This document shows positions 25,517 to 34,408 of a DNA stretch of 64,000 nucleotides, one piece after another. Every line of letters begins with the position of its first letter. The stretch's first letter is position 1. A program made the position numbers and the translations under genes. Where the stretch lies: NCBI RefSeq assembly GCF_902833145.1, contig NZ_CADFEN010000007.1, positions 62,001-126,000 on the forward strand. The letters are read 5' to 3'. The notes under the pieces are model-generated. The model was not told where the DNA came from. It searched no databases and worked only from the letters and a program-made list of their open reading frames with translations. This stretch comes from Burkholderia sp. BCC0506 (GTDB lineage Bacteria > Pseudomonadota > Gammaproteobacteria > Burkholderiales > Burkholderiaceae).

Positions 25517-26706
25517 TGCACCACGACAACCTTCATTCCGCCGCGCCGCCGGCCGCGCTGAACGACCCGGCACTCGACGCGCGCCGCGCGACGCGCCGCA
25601 AGCGCTTCGCGGCGTTCTTCGCGATCGTGCTGCTGGCCGCGATCGCGTGGACCGCCTACTGGCTGCTGAGCGACCGCTATTACGAAGACACCGACGACGC
25701 GTACGTCGCGGGCAGCGTCGTGCAGGTTGCCGCGCAGATTCCCGGCGCCGTGACCGACGTGCTGGTGGCCGATACGCAAGCCGTGCGCGCCGGGCAGACG
25801 CTCGTGCGGCTCGACGACACCGAGGCGTCGGTCGCGTTCGCGCAGGCGAAGGCGCAGCTCGCGCAGGCCGTGCGCCAGGTCGCGAACGCGAAGATCTCGA
25901 ACACGATGTACGTCGAGGCCGTGAATGCGCGGCGCGCCGACCTGTCGCTCGCGCAGCGCGCGCTCGCCGCGCGTTCGGGCGCATCGGTCGAGATCGTCGC
26001 GCCGGAAGAATTGGCGCGGGCGCGCGCGGCGGTGGCCGGCGCGCAGGCGAACCTCGCGGCCGCGCAAGCGCAGCTCGACGCGGCGCGCGCGCTCGGCAGC
26101 AAACTGCCCGTCGACGAAAGCCCGGCCGTCGTGCAGGCGGCCGCGCAGTTCAAGCTCGCGTACCGGAACCTGAAGCGCACGACGATCGTCGCGCCCGTCG
26201 ACGGCACGATCGGGCAGCGCTCGGTGCAGGTCGGCCAGCAGGTCGGGCCCGGCGTGCCGCTGATGTCGATCGTGCAGCTCAACCGGCTGTGGGTCGAGGC
26301 GAATTTCAAGGAAGGGCAGATTCGCCACATGCGCGTCGGCCAGCCGGTCGAGGTCGTGTCGGATCTCTACGGCTCGCGCATCGCCTATCGCGGCCGCGTG
26401 CAGGGCTTCTCGGCAGGCACGGGCAGCGCGTTCTCGATGCTGCCGTCGCAGAACGCGGCCGGCAACTGGATCAAGGTCGTGCAGCGCGTGCCGGTGGTGA
26501 TCGCGCTCGATCCGCGCGATCTCGCCGCGCATCCGCTGCGCGTCGGGCTGTCGATGCGCGCGACGGTCGACACGCACGACCGCAACGGCCACGCGCTCGA
26601 CAGCGAGCCGCCGACGCCGGCCGTCAGCACGCGCGTGCACGACGGCGTCGCGAGCGAGGCCGAGGCGGCCGCCGCCGCGATCATCCGCGAGAATCAGGGC
26701 GGATAG
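25516..26706 (+). CDS. EmrA/HlyD-family membrane fusion protein
   Basis: A 396-residue periplasmic adaptor anchored by one membrane segment (FFAIVLLAAIAWTAYWLL). After it come the barrel-sandwich parts typical of EmrA: DTDDAYVAGSVVQVAAQIPGAVTDVLV and later RTTIVAPVDGTIGQRSVQVGQQV, separated by an alanine-rich coiled-coil hairpin. The last ~40 residues (HALDSEPPTPAVSTRV onward) are polar. Its ATG overlaps the NodT gene's stop, the tightest form of coupling. It would bridge the DHA2 exporter and the NodT duct. Confidence 0.92.
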   Translation: MHHDNLHSAAPPAALNDPALDARRATRRKRFAAFFAIVLLAAIAWTAYWLLSDRYYEDTDDAYVAGSVVQVAAQIPGAVTDVLVADTQAVRAGQTLVRLDDTEASVAFAQAKAQLAQAVRQVANAKISNTMYVEAVNARRADLSLAQRALAARSGASVEIVAPEELARARAAVAGAQANLAAAQAQLDAARALGSKLPVDESPAVVQAAAQFKLAYRNLKRTTIVAPVDGTIGQRSVQVGQQVGPGVPLMSIVQLNRLWVEANFKEGQIRHMRVGQPVEVVSDLYGSRIAYRGRVQGFSAGTGSAFSMLPSQNAAGNWIKVVQRVPVVIALDPRDLAAHPLRVGLSMRATVDTHDRNGHALDSEPPTPAVSTRVHDGVASEAEAAAAAIIRENQGG

Positions 26707-26822
26707 GCGCTTGCCGTCGCGCCGCGGCGGGCGGCTGTGCGGGCCGGTCCGGCCCCGGTGCGTGTCACCCCGGCGCGCCGCCGCCGTTTCCGCCCGACTT
26801 TCGTATTTCCGCCATCGATGTC

Positions 26823-26863
26823 GGCGCCGATCAAACGCATGTCGCGTTTGAGACATCGGCGCC
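26823..26863. promoter_or_regulatory. Nested dyad upstream of fdhA
   Basis: GGCGCCGAT (26823-26831) pairs with ATCGGCGCC (26855-26863), and inside it CAAACGC (26832-26838) pairs with GCGTTTG (26844-26850); the two are offset by a four-base bulge on the right. No U-run follows. It lies about 100 bases before the fdhA start and could be an operator or a leader hairpin. Confidence 0.45.
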
Positions 26864-26959
26864 CCTGCCTCCCGGACTACTCTCGAACAGCACGTTGCGC
26901 GTGCGCCGCATGGCGCCGGCGCGCCGCGGCGCCATCCAACGAGACATGGAGACAATACG

Positions 26960-28156
26960 ATGAGCAGCAATCGAGGTGTCGTCTATCTTGGGCCGGGCAA
27001 GGTCGAAGTCCAGAAAATCGATTATCCGAAGATGGTCGACCCGAGCGGCCGCGCGATCGGCCACGGCGTGATCCTGAAGGTGGTCAGCACGAACATCTGC
27101 GGGTCCGACCAGCACATGGTGCGCGGCCGCACGACCGCGCCGATCGGCCTCGTGCTCGGTCACGAGATCACCGGCGAAGTGGTCGAAGTGGGCCGCGACG
27201 TCGAGACGCTGAAGATCGGCGATCTGGTGTCGGTGCCGTTCAACGTCGCGTGCGGCCGCTGCGCGATGTGCAAGGACACGCATACGGGCGTGTGCCTGAA
27301 CGTGAACCCGTCGCGTGCCGGCGGCGCGTACGGCTACGTCGACATGGGCGGCTGGATCGGCGGCCAGGCCGAGTACGTGCTTGTCCCGTATGCCGATTTC
27401 AACCTGCTGAAATTCCCGGATCGCGACCAGGCGATGGCGAAGATCCGCGACCTGACCTGCCTGTCCGACATTCTGCCGACCGGTTATCACGGCGCGGTGA
27501 GCGCGGGCGTGAAGCCCGGTTCGACGGTCTATATCGCGGGCGCGGGCCCGGTCGGGATGGCGGCCGCCGCGTCGGCGCGCCTGCTCGGCGCGGCCGTGAC
27601 GATCGTCGGCGACATGAATGCGGAGCGCCTCGCGCACGCACGGGCGATGGGGTTCGAGACGGTCGACCTGTCGAAGGACGCGTCGCTCGGCGAGCAGATC
27701 GCGCAGATCCTCGGCGTGCCCGAGATCGACTGCGCGGTCGATTGCGTCGGCTTCGAGGCGCACGGCCACGGTTCGTCGGGCCATGCGGAGGAAGCGCCCG
27801 CGACGGTGCTGAACTCGCTGATGGAAATCACGCGCCCGGCCGGCGCGATCGGCATCCCGGGCCTGTACGTGACGGACGATCCGGGCGCGAAGGACAAGGC
27901 CGCGCAGCACGGCAGCCTGAGCATCCGCTTCGGCCTCGGCTGGGCGAAATCGCATTCGTTCTTCACGGGGCAGACGCCGGTGCTCAAGTACAACCGCAAC
28001 CTGATGCAGGCGATCCTGTTCGACCGGCTGCCGATCGCGAAGATCGTCAACGTCGAAGTGATCTCGCTCGACCAGGCGCCGGAAGGCTACAAGAAGTTCG
28101 ACGGCGGCGCGCCGCGCAAATTCGTCATCGACCCGCACGGGTTGCTGGCGGCGTGA
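26960..28156 (+). CDS. fdhA: Glutathione-independent formaldehyde dehydrogenase
   Basis: A 398-residue zinc-dependent medium-chain dehydrogenase of the Pseudomonas putida type, which oxidises formaldehyde to formate with bound NAD. Catalytic zinc ligands Cys47 (STNICGSDQH) and His68 (LGHE) and structural zinc cysteines 98, 101, 104 and 112 (CGRCAMCKDTHTGVC) are all present, each one residue later than in the P. putida enzyme. The Rossmann part reads VYIAGAGPVGMAAAASA. A terminator follows. In Pseudomonas this gene adjoins the betaine and sarcosine genes, where it removes formaldehyde from N-demethylation; the same role is likely here. Confidence 0.95.
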   Translation: MSSNRGVVYLGPGKVEVQKIDYPKMVDPSGRAIGHGVILKVVSTNICGSDQHMVRGRTTAPIGLVLGHEITGEVVEVGRDVETLKIGDLVSVPFNVACGRCAMCKDTHTGVCLNVNPSRAGGAYGYVDMGGWIGGQAEYVLVPYADFNLLKFPDRDQAMAKIRDLTCLSDILPTGYHGAVSAGVKPGSTVYIAGAGPVGMAAAASARLLGAAVTIVGDMNAERLAHARAMGFETVDLSKDASLGEQIAQILGVPEIDCAVDCVGFEAHGHGSSGHAEEAPATVLNSLMEITRPAGAIGIPGLYVTDDPGAKDKAAQHGSLSIRFGLGWAKSHSFFTGQTPVLKYNRNLMQAILFDRLPIAKIVNVEVISLDQAPEGYKKFDGGAPRKFVIDPHGLLAA

Positions 28157-28187
28157 TGCGCTAGCGTTCGACACGCGTCGCACGAGG

Positions 28188-28219
28188 CGGGCGGCTCCGG
28201 AAACGGGTCGCCCGTTTTT
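28188..28219 (+). terminator. Intrinsic terminator after fdhA
   Basis: CGGGCG (28188-28193) pairs with CGCCCG (28209-28214), with inner bases extending the stem, and is followed by TTTTT (28215-28219). It lies 32 bases after the fdhA stop and separates that gene from the LysR gene. Confidence 0.7.
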
Positions 28220-28342
28220 CGTTGCGGGAGCGAAGGCGTGGCGGCGCAACGCGGCGAATCCCGATGCCGGACGCGCGCAATTGCTGCGATAATCGTCGCC
28301 CGTTCCCGAACCCTCCACCGCTCGCGCGGCGGCGCTCCACGG

Positions 28343-29257
28343 ATGGCCAAGTCACTTCCCCTCGCCGCGTTGCACACGTTCGTCGAAGTGGCGCGTTGCG
28401 GCAGCATGAAACAGGCGGCCGACCTGCTCTGCATTTCGCCGGGCGCCGTCAGCCAGCATGTCCGCAATCTCGAGGATCGCCTCGCCGTGCGCCTGTTCGA
28501 GCGCACCGGCCGCGAACTCGAGCTGACCGGCACTGGCCGCGCGCTGTTCGACCAGCTCGCCGGCGGCTTCAACGAGATCGAGGCCGCATGGGCGAACGTG
28601 CACGGCGCGAACCGGCGCATCGTCCGCCTCGCGGTGACGACCACCGCATCGTTCGCGAACACGTGGCTCGTGCAGCGGCTCGGTGCGTTCCAGGCCGCGT
28701 ATCCCGAAATCGAAATCACCGTCGAGACGCGCGCGCAGCTCGTCGATCTGCGCCGCGACTACGTCGACGTCGCGATCCGGCACGGATTGGGCCGCTATCC
28801 CGGCCACGCATCGTTCCGCATCTGGACGCCGGAGCTGTGGCCCGTGTGCAGCCCGCAGCTGCTCGATCCCGCGCGCCCGATCGACGCGCCCGCCGACTGC
28901 CTGTCGTACCCGCTGCTGCAGGACGCCGACCGCGCCGACTGGGCACTGTGGCTGCGCGCGCAGGGGATCGAGGATGCGCGTGCGCCGCGCGGCGCGAGCT
29001 TCAGCGAGGATGCGTTGCTGATCAAGGCCGCGGTCGCCGGGCAGGGCATCGCGCTGGTGCGCGACATCTATGCGCGCGACGAAGTCGCGGCCGGGCGGCT
29101 GGTTCGCGTGCTCGTGCGGCCGTGGCCGACCGAGTTTTCCTATTACGTCGTGTGCAGCGAAGCGCGCCGGCACGAGTGGAAGATCGCCGCGTTTCGCGAC
29201 TGGCTGGCGGGGGAGATCGGCGGCGACGATCGCGACGCGCCCGATCTACTGGCGTGA
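28343..29257 (+). CDS. LysR-family regulator (GcvA-like)
   Basis: A 304-residue LysR protein. The winged helix-turn-helix spans about 5-65 (LAALHTFVEVARCGSMKQAADLLCISPGAVSQHVRNLEDRL), and the rest is the periplasmic-binding-like sensor domain (RIVRLAVTTTASFANTWLVQRL; LIKAAVAGQGIALVRDIYARDE). The ATG at 28343 is chosen because the family always begins just before this helix; earlier in-frame codons add no recognisable sequence. Closest in type to GcvA regulators. Its end overlaps the convergent DMT gene by 12 bases. The target is unknown; the fdhA terminator makes co-transcription with fdhA unlikely. Confidence 0.88.
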   Translation: MAKSLPLAALHTFVEVARCGSMKQAADLLCISPGAVSQHVRNLEDRLAVRLFERTGRELELTGTGRALFDQLAGGFNEIEAAWANVHGANRRIVRLAVTTTASFANTWLVQRLGAFQAAYPEIEITVETRAQLVDLRRDYVDVAIRHGLGRYPGHASFRIWTPELWPVCSPQLLDPARPIDAPADCLSYPLLQDADRADWALWLRAQGIEDARAPRGASFSEDALLIKAAVAGQGIALVRDIYARDEVAAGRLVRVLVRPWPTEFSYYVVCSEARRHEWKIAAFRDWLAGEIGGDDRDAPDLLA

Positions 29258-30133
29258 CCCGCGCACGGCAGCCGGCGCGAAGCCCTTGAGCTTGCCCGTC
29301 GCGAGCGCGGTGCCGAGCAGGATGATCGCGCACCCGGCGACCGTCTGCACGGTGATCGTCTCGTGCAGGAAGATCGCACCCCACACCACGCCGAAGATCG
29401 GAATCAGGAACGTGACCGATGCCGCGTATTGCGCGCCCGCGTTGCGAAGCAGCCCGAAATACAGCAAGTAGGCCACCGCCGTGCAGATCGCGCCGAGCAG
29501 CACCACCGCGATCCACGCGGACGCATGCACGGGGCCGTGCGGCCACATCGGCAGCGCGAGCGGCACGAGTGCGATGGCCGCGAACAACTGGCTGCCGAAG
29601 GCGGACACGAACGGCCGCACGTTCGCGAGCTTGCGCTTCGAGTAGTGCGCGGCGAACCCGTACGACAGCGTCGCGAGCATCGCGGCGGCAATCGCGCGCG
29701 GCGCACCGGGCGTGCCGGTGCCGAGCGCCGAGCCGGCGAGCACGACGACGCCGCCGAAGCCGAGCGCGAGGCCGATCGCCTGCGGCTTCGTCAGCGGCGC
29801 GCGCAGCCACACGTACGCGACGATCGCGGTCCATAGAGGGGTCGTCGCATTCAGGATCGAATCGGTGCCGGCCGTCACGAACAGGGCCGCATAGGTCAGC
29901 AGGCAGAACGGCAACGCCGAGTTCGCGATGCCGACGACGAACAGCGGCACGACGTGCGAGCGGAATTCATGCCGCGCTTGCGCGTGGCGCAGCACCGGCG
30001 ACAACAGCACGGCCGCGATCGCGACGCGCAACGCGATCAGCGGGACGACGCCGAATTCCGGCGCGCCCATGCGCATGAACAGGAAGGACGCCCCCCAGAT
30101 GGCAGCCAGGGTCACGAGCTGCAGTGCATTCAT
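29246..30133 (-). CDS. DMT-superfamily (EamA) transporter
   Basis: A 295-residue inner-membrane protein with ten hydrophobic segments in two EamA repeats. The first opens with LAAIWGASFLFMRMG and the second with ATLSYGFAAHYSKRKL; FLIPIFGVVWGAIFLHETIT is the standard ninth-segment motif. GGAG before the ATG at 30133 supports this start over 30199. EamA proteins mostly export amino acids or metabolites. The gene converges on the LysR gene with a 12-base overlap of the two 3' ends. The substrate is not known. Confidence 0.9.
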   Translation of the reverse strand: MNALQLVTLAAIWGASFLFMRMGAPEFGVVPLIALRVAIAAVLLSPVLRHAQARHEFRSHVVPLFVVGIANSALPFCLLTYAALFVTAGTDSILNATTPLWTAIVAYVWLRAPLTKPQAIGLALGFGGVVVLAGSALGTGTPGAPRAIAAAMLATLSYGFAAHYSKRKLANVRPFVSAFGSQLFAAIALVPLALPMWPHGPVHASAWIAVVLLGAICTAVAYLLYFGLLRNAGAQYAASVTFLIPIFGVVWGAIFLHETITVQTVAGCAIILLGTALATGKLKGFAPAAVRGSRQ

Positions 30134-30292
30134 CGACAGACTCCGTTCGGTGGATCGGCCGGCCGGCGTGCGATAAGTGCCGGCGCGCGAATGACCCATT
30201 GAACGCCAGTCGTCCGTCGCGACACAAACGAGGTTTTTCGACGGGTGGTTTAGAAAATTGAATCGACCGGCGCGCGGGCCCGCATCGCGCGC

Positions 30293-31132
30293 TCAGTGGC
30301 CGCGATAGAGTTTCGCGAGTTCGGCGTTGCTGGTCGCGGCGCGGCGTGGACGCCCGGTGTGCAGGCTGACGCGGCGGATCGCACGCGTGCGATGGACGGT
30401 GTCGCGGTTGCCTTTCCAGTCGGCCACGCGGACTGCGCCGGTGCGTGTCCGGTCAGGCGCGCGCAGCGACGGCGCGGCGCGCGCAACCGCCATCCTGCGA
30501 GCGGGTTGGGCGGCGAGCGGAGCGGCCGATGGTGCATGGGCCGCCGCCTGCGTGCCATCGGACGAACGAAACGGGTAGACGGGGGCCGGCACGACCGGTA
30601 TCAAGGGTTCGTTCGACGCTTGCAGCACGGCTTCGGTCGCGATCGCGGCCGGCGGCGCAGCGGGGCCGCGGCAGACGGGGTCGGCCTTGCAGGTCTGGTC
30701 GACCGTCACGTAGCCGCCGACCAGCAGCACGAGCGTCAGGATGCTCAGGATCGGCGCGCTCGATGCGCGTGGCCGCTGCAACGCCGCGTTGCGCAGCGCG
30801 CGGGCGACGCGCGACGACCACGTGTGGAACGAGCGCGGCGCCTGCGCGGCACGTGCATCGGCCGGCGTGCGGCCGATCGGCTCGAACGGCCAGTTCCACC
30901 GACCGCAGACGGGGCAGTGCTCGAGCGCGCGGAACGCCACGAAACCGCATTCGCGGCAGCGGCAGCACGTGGCGTGTCGCGATTCGGCGCGCGCATTCAG
31001 CACGGCGCGCCAGGCATCGCGCGCGCGGACGCTCCGGTTGGGCAGCACGCGCATCGTCAGCGACCGGCGGGTGCCATCGTCGGGTGATGCATCGGCGCTC
31101 GTTTGCATTCGGTGTTCATGTGGATTCTCCAT
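30293..31132 (-). CDS. Zinc-ribbon membrane protein, function unknown
   Basis: A protein of up to 279 residues. Near 56-81 it has a zinc ribbon (CRECGFVAF, then CPVCGRWNW), and at about 127-148 a single membrane segment (PILSILTLVLLVGGYVTV). The C-terminal ~130 residues are rich in Ala, Arg and Pro and probably disordered, ending AELAKLYRGH. The ribbon would face the cytoplasm. Starts at 31132, 31108 and 31054 are all possible, and none has a strong ribosome site. The overall plan (ribbon, membrane anchor, low-complexity tail) recalls small regulatory or quality-control membrane proteins, but I assign no function. Confidence 0.6.
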   Translation of the reverse strand: MENPHEHRMQTSADASPDDGTRRSLTMRVLPNRSVRARDAWRAVLNARAESRHATCCRCRECGFVAFRALEHCPVCGRWNWPFEPIGRTPADARAAQAPRSFHTWSSRVARALRNAALQRPRASSAPILSILTLVLLVGGYVTVDQTCKADPVCRGPAAPPAAIATEAVLQASNEPLIPVVPAPVYPFRSSDGTQAAAHAPSAAPLAAQPARRMAVARAAPSLRAPDRTRTGAVRVADWKGNRDTVHRTRAIRRVSLHTGRPRRAATSNAELAKLYRGH

Positions 31133-31258
31133 AACATCGGACGCTTGAAACGCGTTCGTTCGCAGCCGCCTGCCGCTTCATTCTTGGTCGTTCGCGCGTG
31201 AAACGCAAGGCGCACGTCGCGCGTCGCGTGTCGCACGTTTCGTGCCGCCCGTCTTGTG

Positions 31259-32680
31259 CTAGCTACCGCGCCGCTGCCGGGCCGCGAGCGTGCCGAGCGT
31301 TTCCAGCGCACGCTCGACGGCCGGTGTCCACGGCCGCCCGTAGTTGAGCCGCAAATAACGGCGGAACCCGCCGGTCGCGGAAAAGATCGGCCCCGGCGCG
31401 ATGCTGACGCCGCTTTCCATCGCATCGTCGAACAAATGCATCGCATCCAGGTGCGGTGGCAACTCGATCCACAGAAAATACCCGCCGCGCGGCGCGAACA
31501 CTTCGGTGTCAGCCGGAAAATACGCGCGCACGGCCGCGAGCATCTGCGCCTGGTGCGCGGCGAGATTGCGTCGCAGCTTGCGCAGGAACCGGTCGTATGC
31601 GCCGTCGCGCAGGTAGCTCGAAATCGCCATCTGCGCGGGTACGTCGGCGGCTGGCGCGCTCGCGCCTTTGGCCTGCCGGATCTGCCGCGCGAAGCGGCCG
31701 GCCGCGACCCAGCCGATCCGGAACCCGGGCGCGAGACACTTCGAGAACGATCCGCAATGCAGGACGAGCCCGCTGTCGTCATACAGTTTCGCGGGGCGTG
31801 TGGGTGCCGTGTCGAACTGCAGCTCGCCATACACGTCGTCCTCGATCAGCGGCACGCCGCGCGACGCGAGCAGGTCGATCAGCGCGCGCTTGCGCTCGTC
31901 GGTCAGCGTCGCGCCGGTCGGGTTGTGGAACGACGTCATGAACCAGCATGCGCGTACCGGATGCGTGTCGAGCGCTTCGGCGAGCGCGTCGAGGTCGAGG
32001 CCCGTGCGCGGATCGACCGGAATCTCGATCGCCTTCAGATGCAGGCACCGGACGGCCTGCAGCACCGCGTGGAAAGCCGGCCGTTCGATCGCGACGATGT
32101 CGCCCGGGCGCGTGAGCGCCTGCAGGCTGAGCGTCAGCGCTTCGGTCGCTCCCGTCGTGACGACGATTTCCTCCAGCGGCAGCGACGCGCCCGCGCTCAG
32201 GTAGCGCAACGCGATCTGGCGGCGCAGCGCGTCGTAACCGGGCGGCAGGCCCGCCAGCAGCTTCGTGCGATCCATGTTGCGGGCCGCCGACGCGACCTGA
32301 CGCCACAGGCCGTTCATCGGAAATAGCGAATAGCTCGCGAATGCCGAGCCGAGCGGCACGATGTCGTCGCATCGGAGGGAGTCGAGCAGGCGGAACAGCG
32401 CATCGTCGTCGCCGGTTTGCGTGGCCGCCGGCTTGCGGGGCGGATCGTGGCCGAACCGTACGCGCTTGTCTTCCAGGTTCGCAACGAAATAACCGGACCG
32501 CGCCCGCGCGACGATCAGGCCCTCGCTTTCGAGCGCGTAGTACGCGCGAAACACCGTGGACGGGCTCACGCGATACGCACGGCATGCCGCGCGCACGGTG
32601 GGGATGCGCGCGCCGGGCGCCAGGTCGCCGCGCCGGATCGCGTCGGCGATCGTCTTTGCCAGCACCGCATAGCGCTTCAT
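31259..32680 (-). CDS. MocR-type (GntR/aminotransferase) regulator
   Basis: A 473-residue PLP-dependent regulator. The N-terminal GntR winged helix (MKRYAVLAKTIADAIRRGDLAPGARIPTVR, CRAYRVSPSTVFRAYYALESEGL) is joined to a fold-type I aminotransferase domain with HNPTGATL and the PLP lysine in GSFSKCLAPGFRIGW. GGAGG before the ATG at 32680 fixes the start. MocR proteins often regulate a divergent gene, here the secreted propeller protein beginning 263 bases away. Others control pyridoxal, GABA or taurine genes, none of which is nearby. Confidence 0.9.
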   Translation of the reverse strand: MKRYAVLAKTIADAIRRGDLAPGARIPTVRAACRAYRVSPSTVFRAYYALESEGLIVARARSGYFVANLEDKRVRFGHDPPRKPAATQTGDDDALFRLLDSLRCDDIVPLGSAFASYSLFPMNGLWRQVASAARNMDRTKLLAGLPPGYDALRRQIALRYLSAGASLPLEEIVVTTGATEALTLSLQALTRPGDIVAIERPAFHAVLQAVRCLHLKAIEIPVDPRTGLDLDALAEALDTHPVRACWFMTSFHNPTGATLTDERKRALIDLLASRGVPLIEDDVYGELQFDTAPTRPAKLYDDSGLVLHCGSFSKCLAPGFRIGWVAAGRFARQIRQAKGASAPAADVPAQMAISSYLRDGAYDRFLRKLRRNLAAHQAQMLAAVRAYFPADTEVFAPRGGYFLWIELPPHLDAMHLFDDAMESGVSIAPGPIFSATGGFRRYLRLNYGRPWTPAVERALETLGTLAARQRRGS

Positions 32681-32943
32681 GCGTGCCTCCCGGCCGTTGG
32701 ACCTCGATGACAAAGAGTAGTACGGCAGCCGTCACGTGCAAGCGCGCCCCAAATCGCTGATCCGTATGTTTCAAGCGCGCTCTGATCCTTTTCTTTCGTC
32801 TGACCAGAAGGCAAACTGCCGCAAGTTTTGTTCCCGATGTCCGACCGATACGGAATTCACGCTCCCCGACGGCGGATCCGTGACGCCCGCGCGTGCCGCG
32901 TGGGTCCTTGTCTGCGGCGTCCTTACCTTAGGAAGCATCCAGC

Positions 32944-34353
32944 GTGAAACTGAAGACCCTCGTCGCGGGCCTCGTGGCCGGCATCGCCCTCAACCAGTTC
33001 AGCGGCGTGGCAGCCGCGGCCTGCGTCAACAATCCCGCCGCCCAGCCGAATGCGACGTTCCCCGCCGCGCTGACCGGCAAGCTCGTCTACCACAGCTACG
33101 TCAAGTACGGCGACGGCACGAGCCAGCTGTTCCTCTACGATTTCTCCGCCCATACGCTGACGCAACTCAGCAAGAGCGCGTGGGGCATCACCGATCCGAT
33201 GAACGGCGTGTTCAGCCCCGACGGCAAGTGGCTCGCGTTCATGGGCATCAGCAACGGCGCATGGAACGTGTTCATGCTGCAGCTCGGCGCCGGCACGCCG
33301 CCCGTCAACATGACGAATAGCACAGGCGCCACGCGCAACGAAGACCCGAAGTTCAGCGCGGACGGCAAGACGCTCGTGTTCAAGCAGAACGGCGACGTCA
33401 AGCAGGCGACGCTGTCGTACACGAGCGCGGGCCCGGCGTTCACGTCGGTCGTGAGCCTGACGAACGCGCCGGCCGGTGCCGAATACTCGATGCCGTTTCT
33501 CGCGCCGGACGCGAGCGCCGTGTACTACGCGACCGGCACCGGCTCGAACATGGGGCTGATGAAGCGCACGATCGCGACCGGCGCGACCGCCGTGTTCGAT
33601 CGCCCGGCCGGGCTGCAGACGTACTACCCGATCGTGCGCGCGGACGGCATGGTGTACTACGCGCGCTGGAAGGACAGCGGCGGCGCCGACCAGATCTACG
33701 CGAAGACGGCCGACCCGGCCTCGACGCCGAGCGCGCTGGCGCTCAACGACTGCATGAGCAACAACTCCGACCCGGCGCCGGTAAGCGGGACCAACTATCT
33801 GTTTTTCTCGTCGACGACGGCGGGCGGCTATCAGCTCTACGTCGGCGACGTGACGACGGGCCAGCGCTGGAGCCTGTCGCAGTTCGGCGTGAATGCGGAC
33901 GCGACGAAGGCGAAGCTCGGGGCGAACTACTACGGCGGGCCGGCTGTCGCACGTACGCTGCTGTCGCAGGGGCGGCCGGCAGCGGCATCGGCGAGCTACA
34001 ACGCGTCGCTCACGCCGGACAAGGCGTTCGACGGCAACACGACGAGCACGCGCTGGGATTCGCCGGAAGGCACGGGTGTCGATCCGCAATGGATCTCGGT
34101 CGATCTCGGTGCGACGAAGACCATCAGCAGCATCGATCTGTACTGGGATGCGGGCGCGCTCGTCTATCAGATCCAGACGTCGAACGACAACGCGAACTGG
34201 ACGACGATCTACTCGACGAGCAACGGCGTGTCGTACGGGCACGTGACGCTGCCGAACCTGAACGGGCATGGCCGTTACGTGCGGATGCTCGGCACGAAGC
34301 GGGCGACGCAGTGGGGGTATTCGCTCGACGAAATGCAGGTTTGGGGATCGTGA
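32944..34353 (+). CDS. Secreted beta-propeller protein with F5/8 type C domain
   Basis: A 469-residue exported protein with signal peptide MKLKTLVAGLVAGIALNQFSGVAAAA. Residues ~45-320 contain TolB-like propeller repeats (NGVFSPDGKWLAFMG, DPKFSADGKTLVFKQ, LAPDASAVYYATG). Residues ~335-469 form a discoidin/F5-8 type C (CBM32-like) domain: AASASYNASLTPDKAFDGNTTSTRWDSP, QWISVDLGATKTISSIDLYWD, and the closing YSLDEMQVWG. Such domains bind sugars. The likely role is binding of a polysaccharide or glycan outside the cell, perhaps with lyase activity in the propeller, but no catalytic residues are evident. A terminator follows at once. Confidence 0.85.
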   Translation: MKLKTLVAGLVAGIALNQFSGVAAAACVNNPAAQPNATFPAALTGKLVYHSYVKYGDGTSQLFLYDFSAHTLTQLSKSAWGITDPMNGVFSPDGKWLAFMGISNGAWNVFMLQLGAGTPPVNMTNSTGATRNEDPKFSADGKTLVFKQNGDVKQATLSYTSAGPAFTSVVSLTNAPAGAEYSMPFLAPDASAVYYATGTGSNMGLMKRTIATGATAVFDRPAGLQTYYPIVRADGMVYYARWKDSGGADQIYAKTADPASTPSALALNDCMSNNSDPAPVSGTNYLFFSSTTAGGYQLYVGDVTTGQRWSLSQFGVNADATKAKLGANYYGGPAVARTLLSQGRPAAASASYNASLTPDKAFDGNTTSTRWDSPEGTGVDPQWISVDLGATKTISSIDLYWDAGALVYQIQTSNDNANWTTIYSTSNGVSYGHVTLPNLNGHGRYVRMLGTKRATQWGYSLDEMQVWGS

Positions 34354-34363
34354 GTGCAAACAG

Positions 34364-34389
34364 AAAGCGGCCTTCAAGGCTGCTTTTTT
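34364..34389 (+). terminator. Intrinsic terminator between the propeller gene and gbdR
   Basis: AAAGCGGCC (34364-34372) pairs with GGCTGCTTT (34378-34386), with one mismatch, and the T-run extends to 34389. It begins 11 bases after the propeller gene's stop and lies just beyond the end of the convergent gbdR. Confidence 0.8.
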
Positions 34390-34408
34390 GCCTCAGGTAT
34401 TGGACCCT

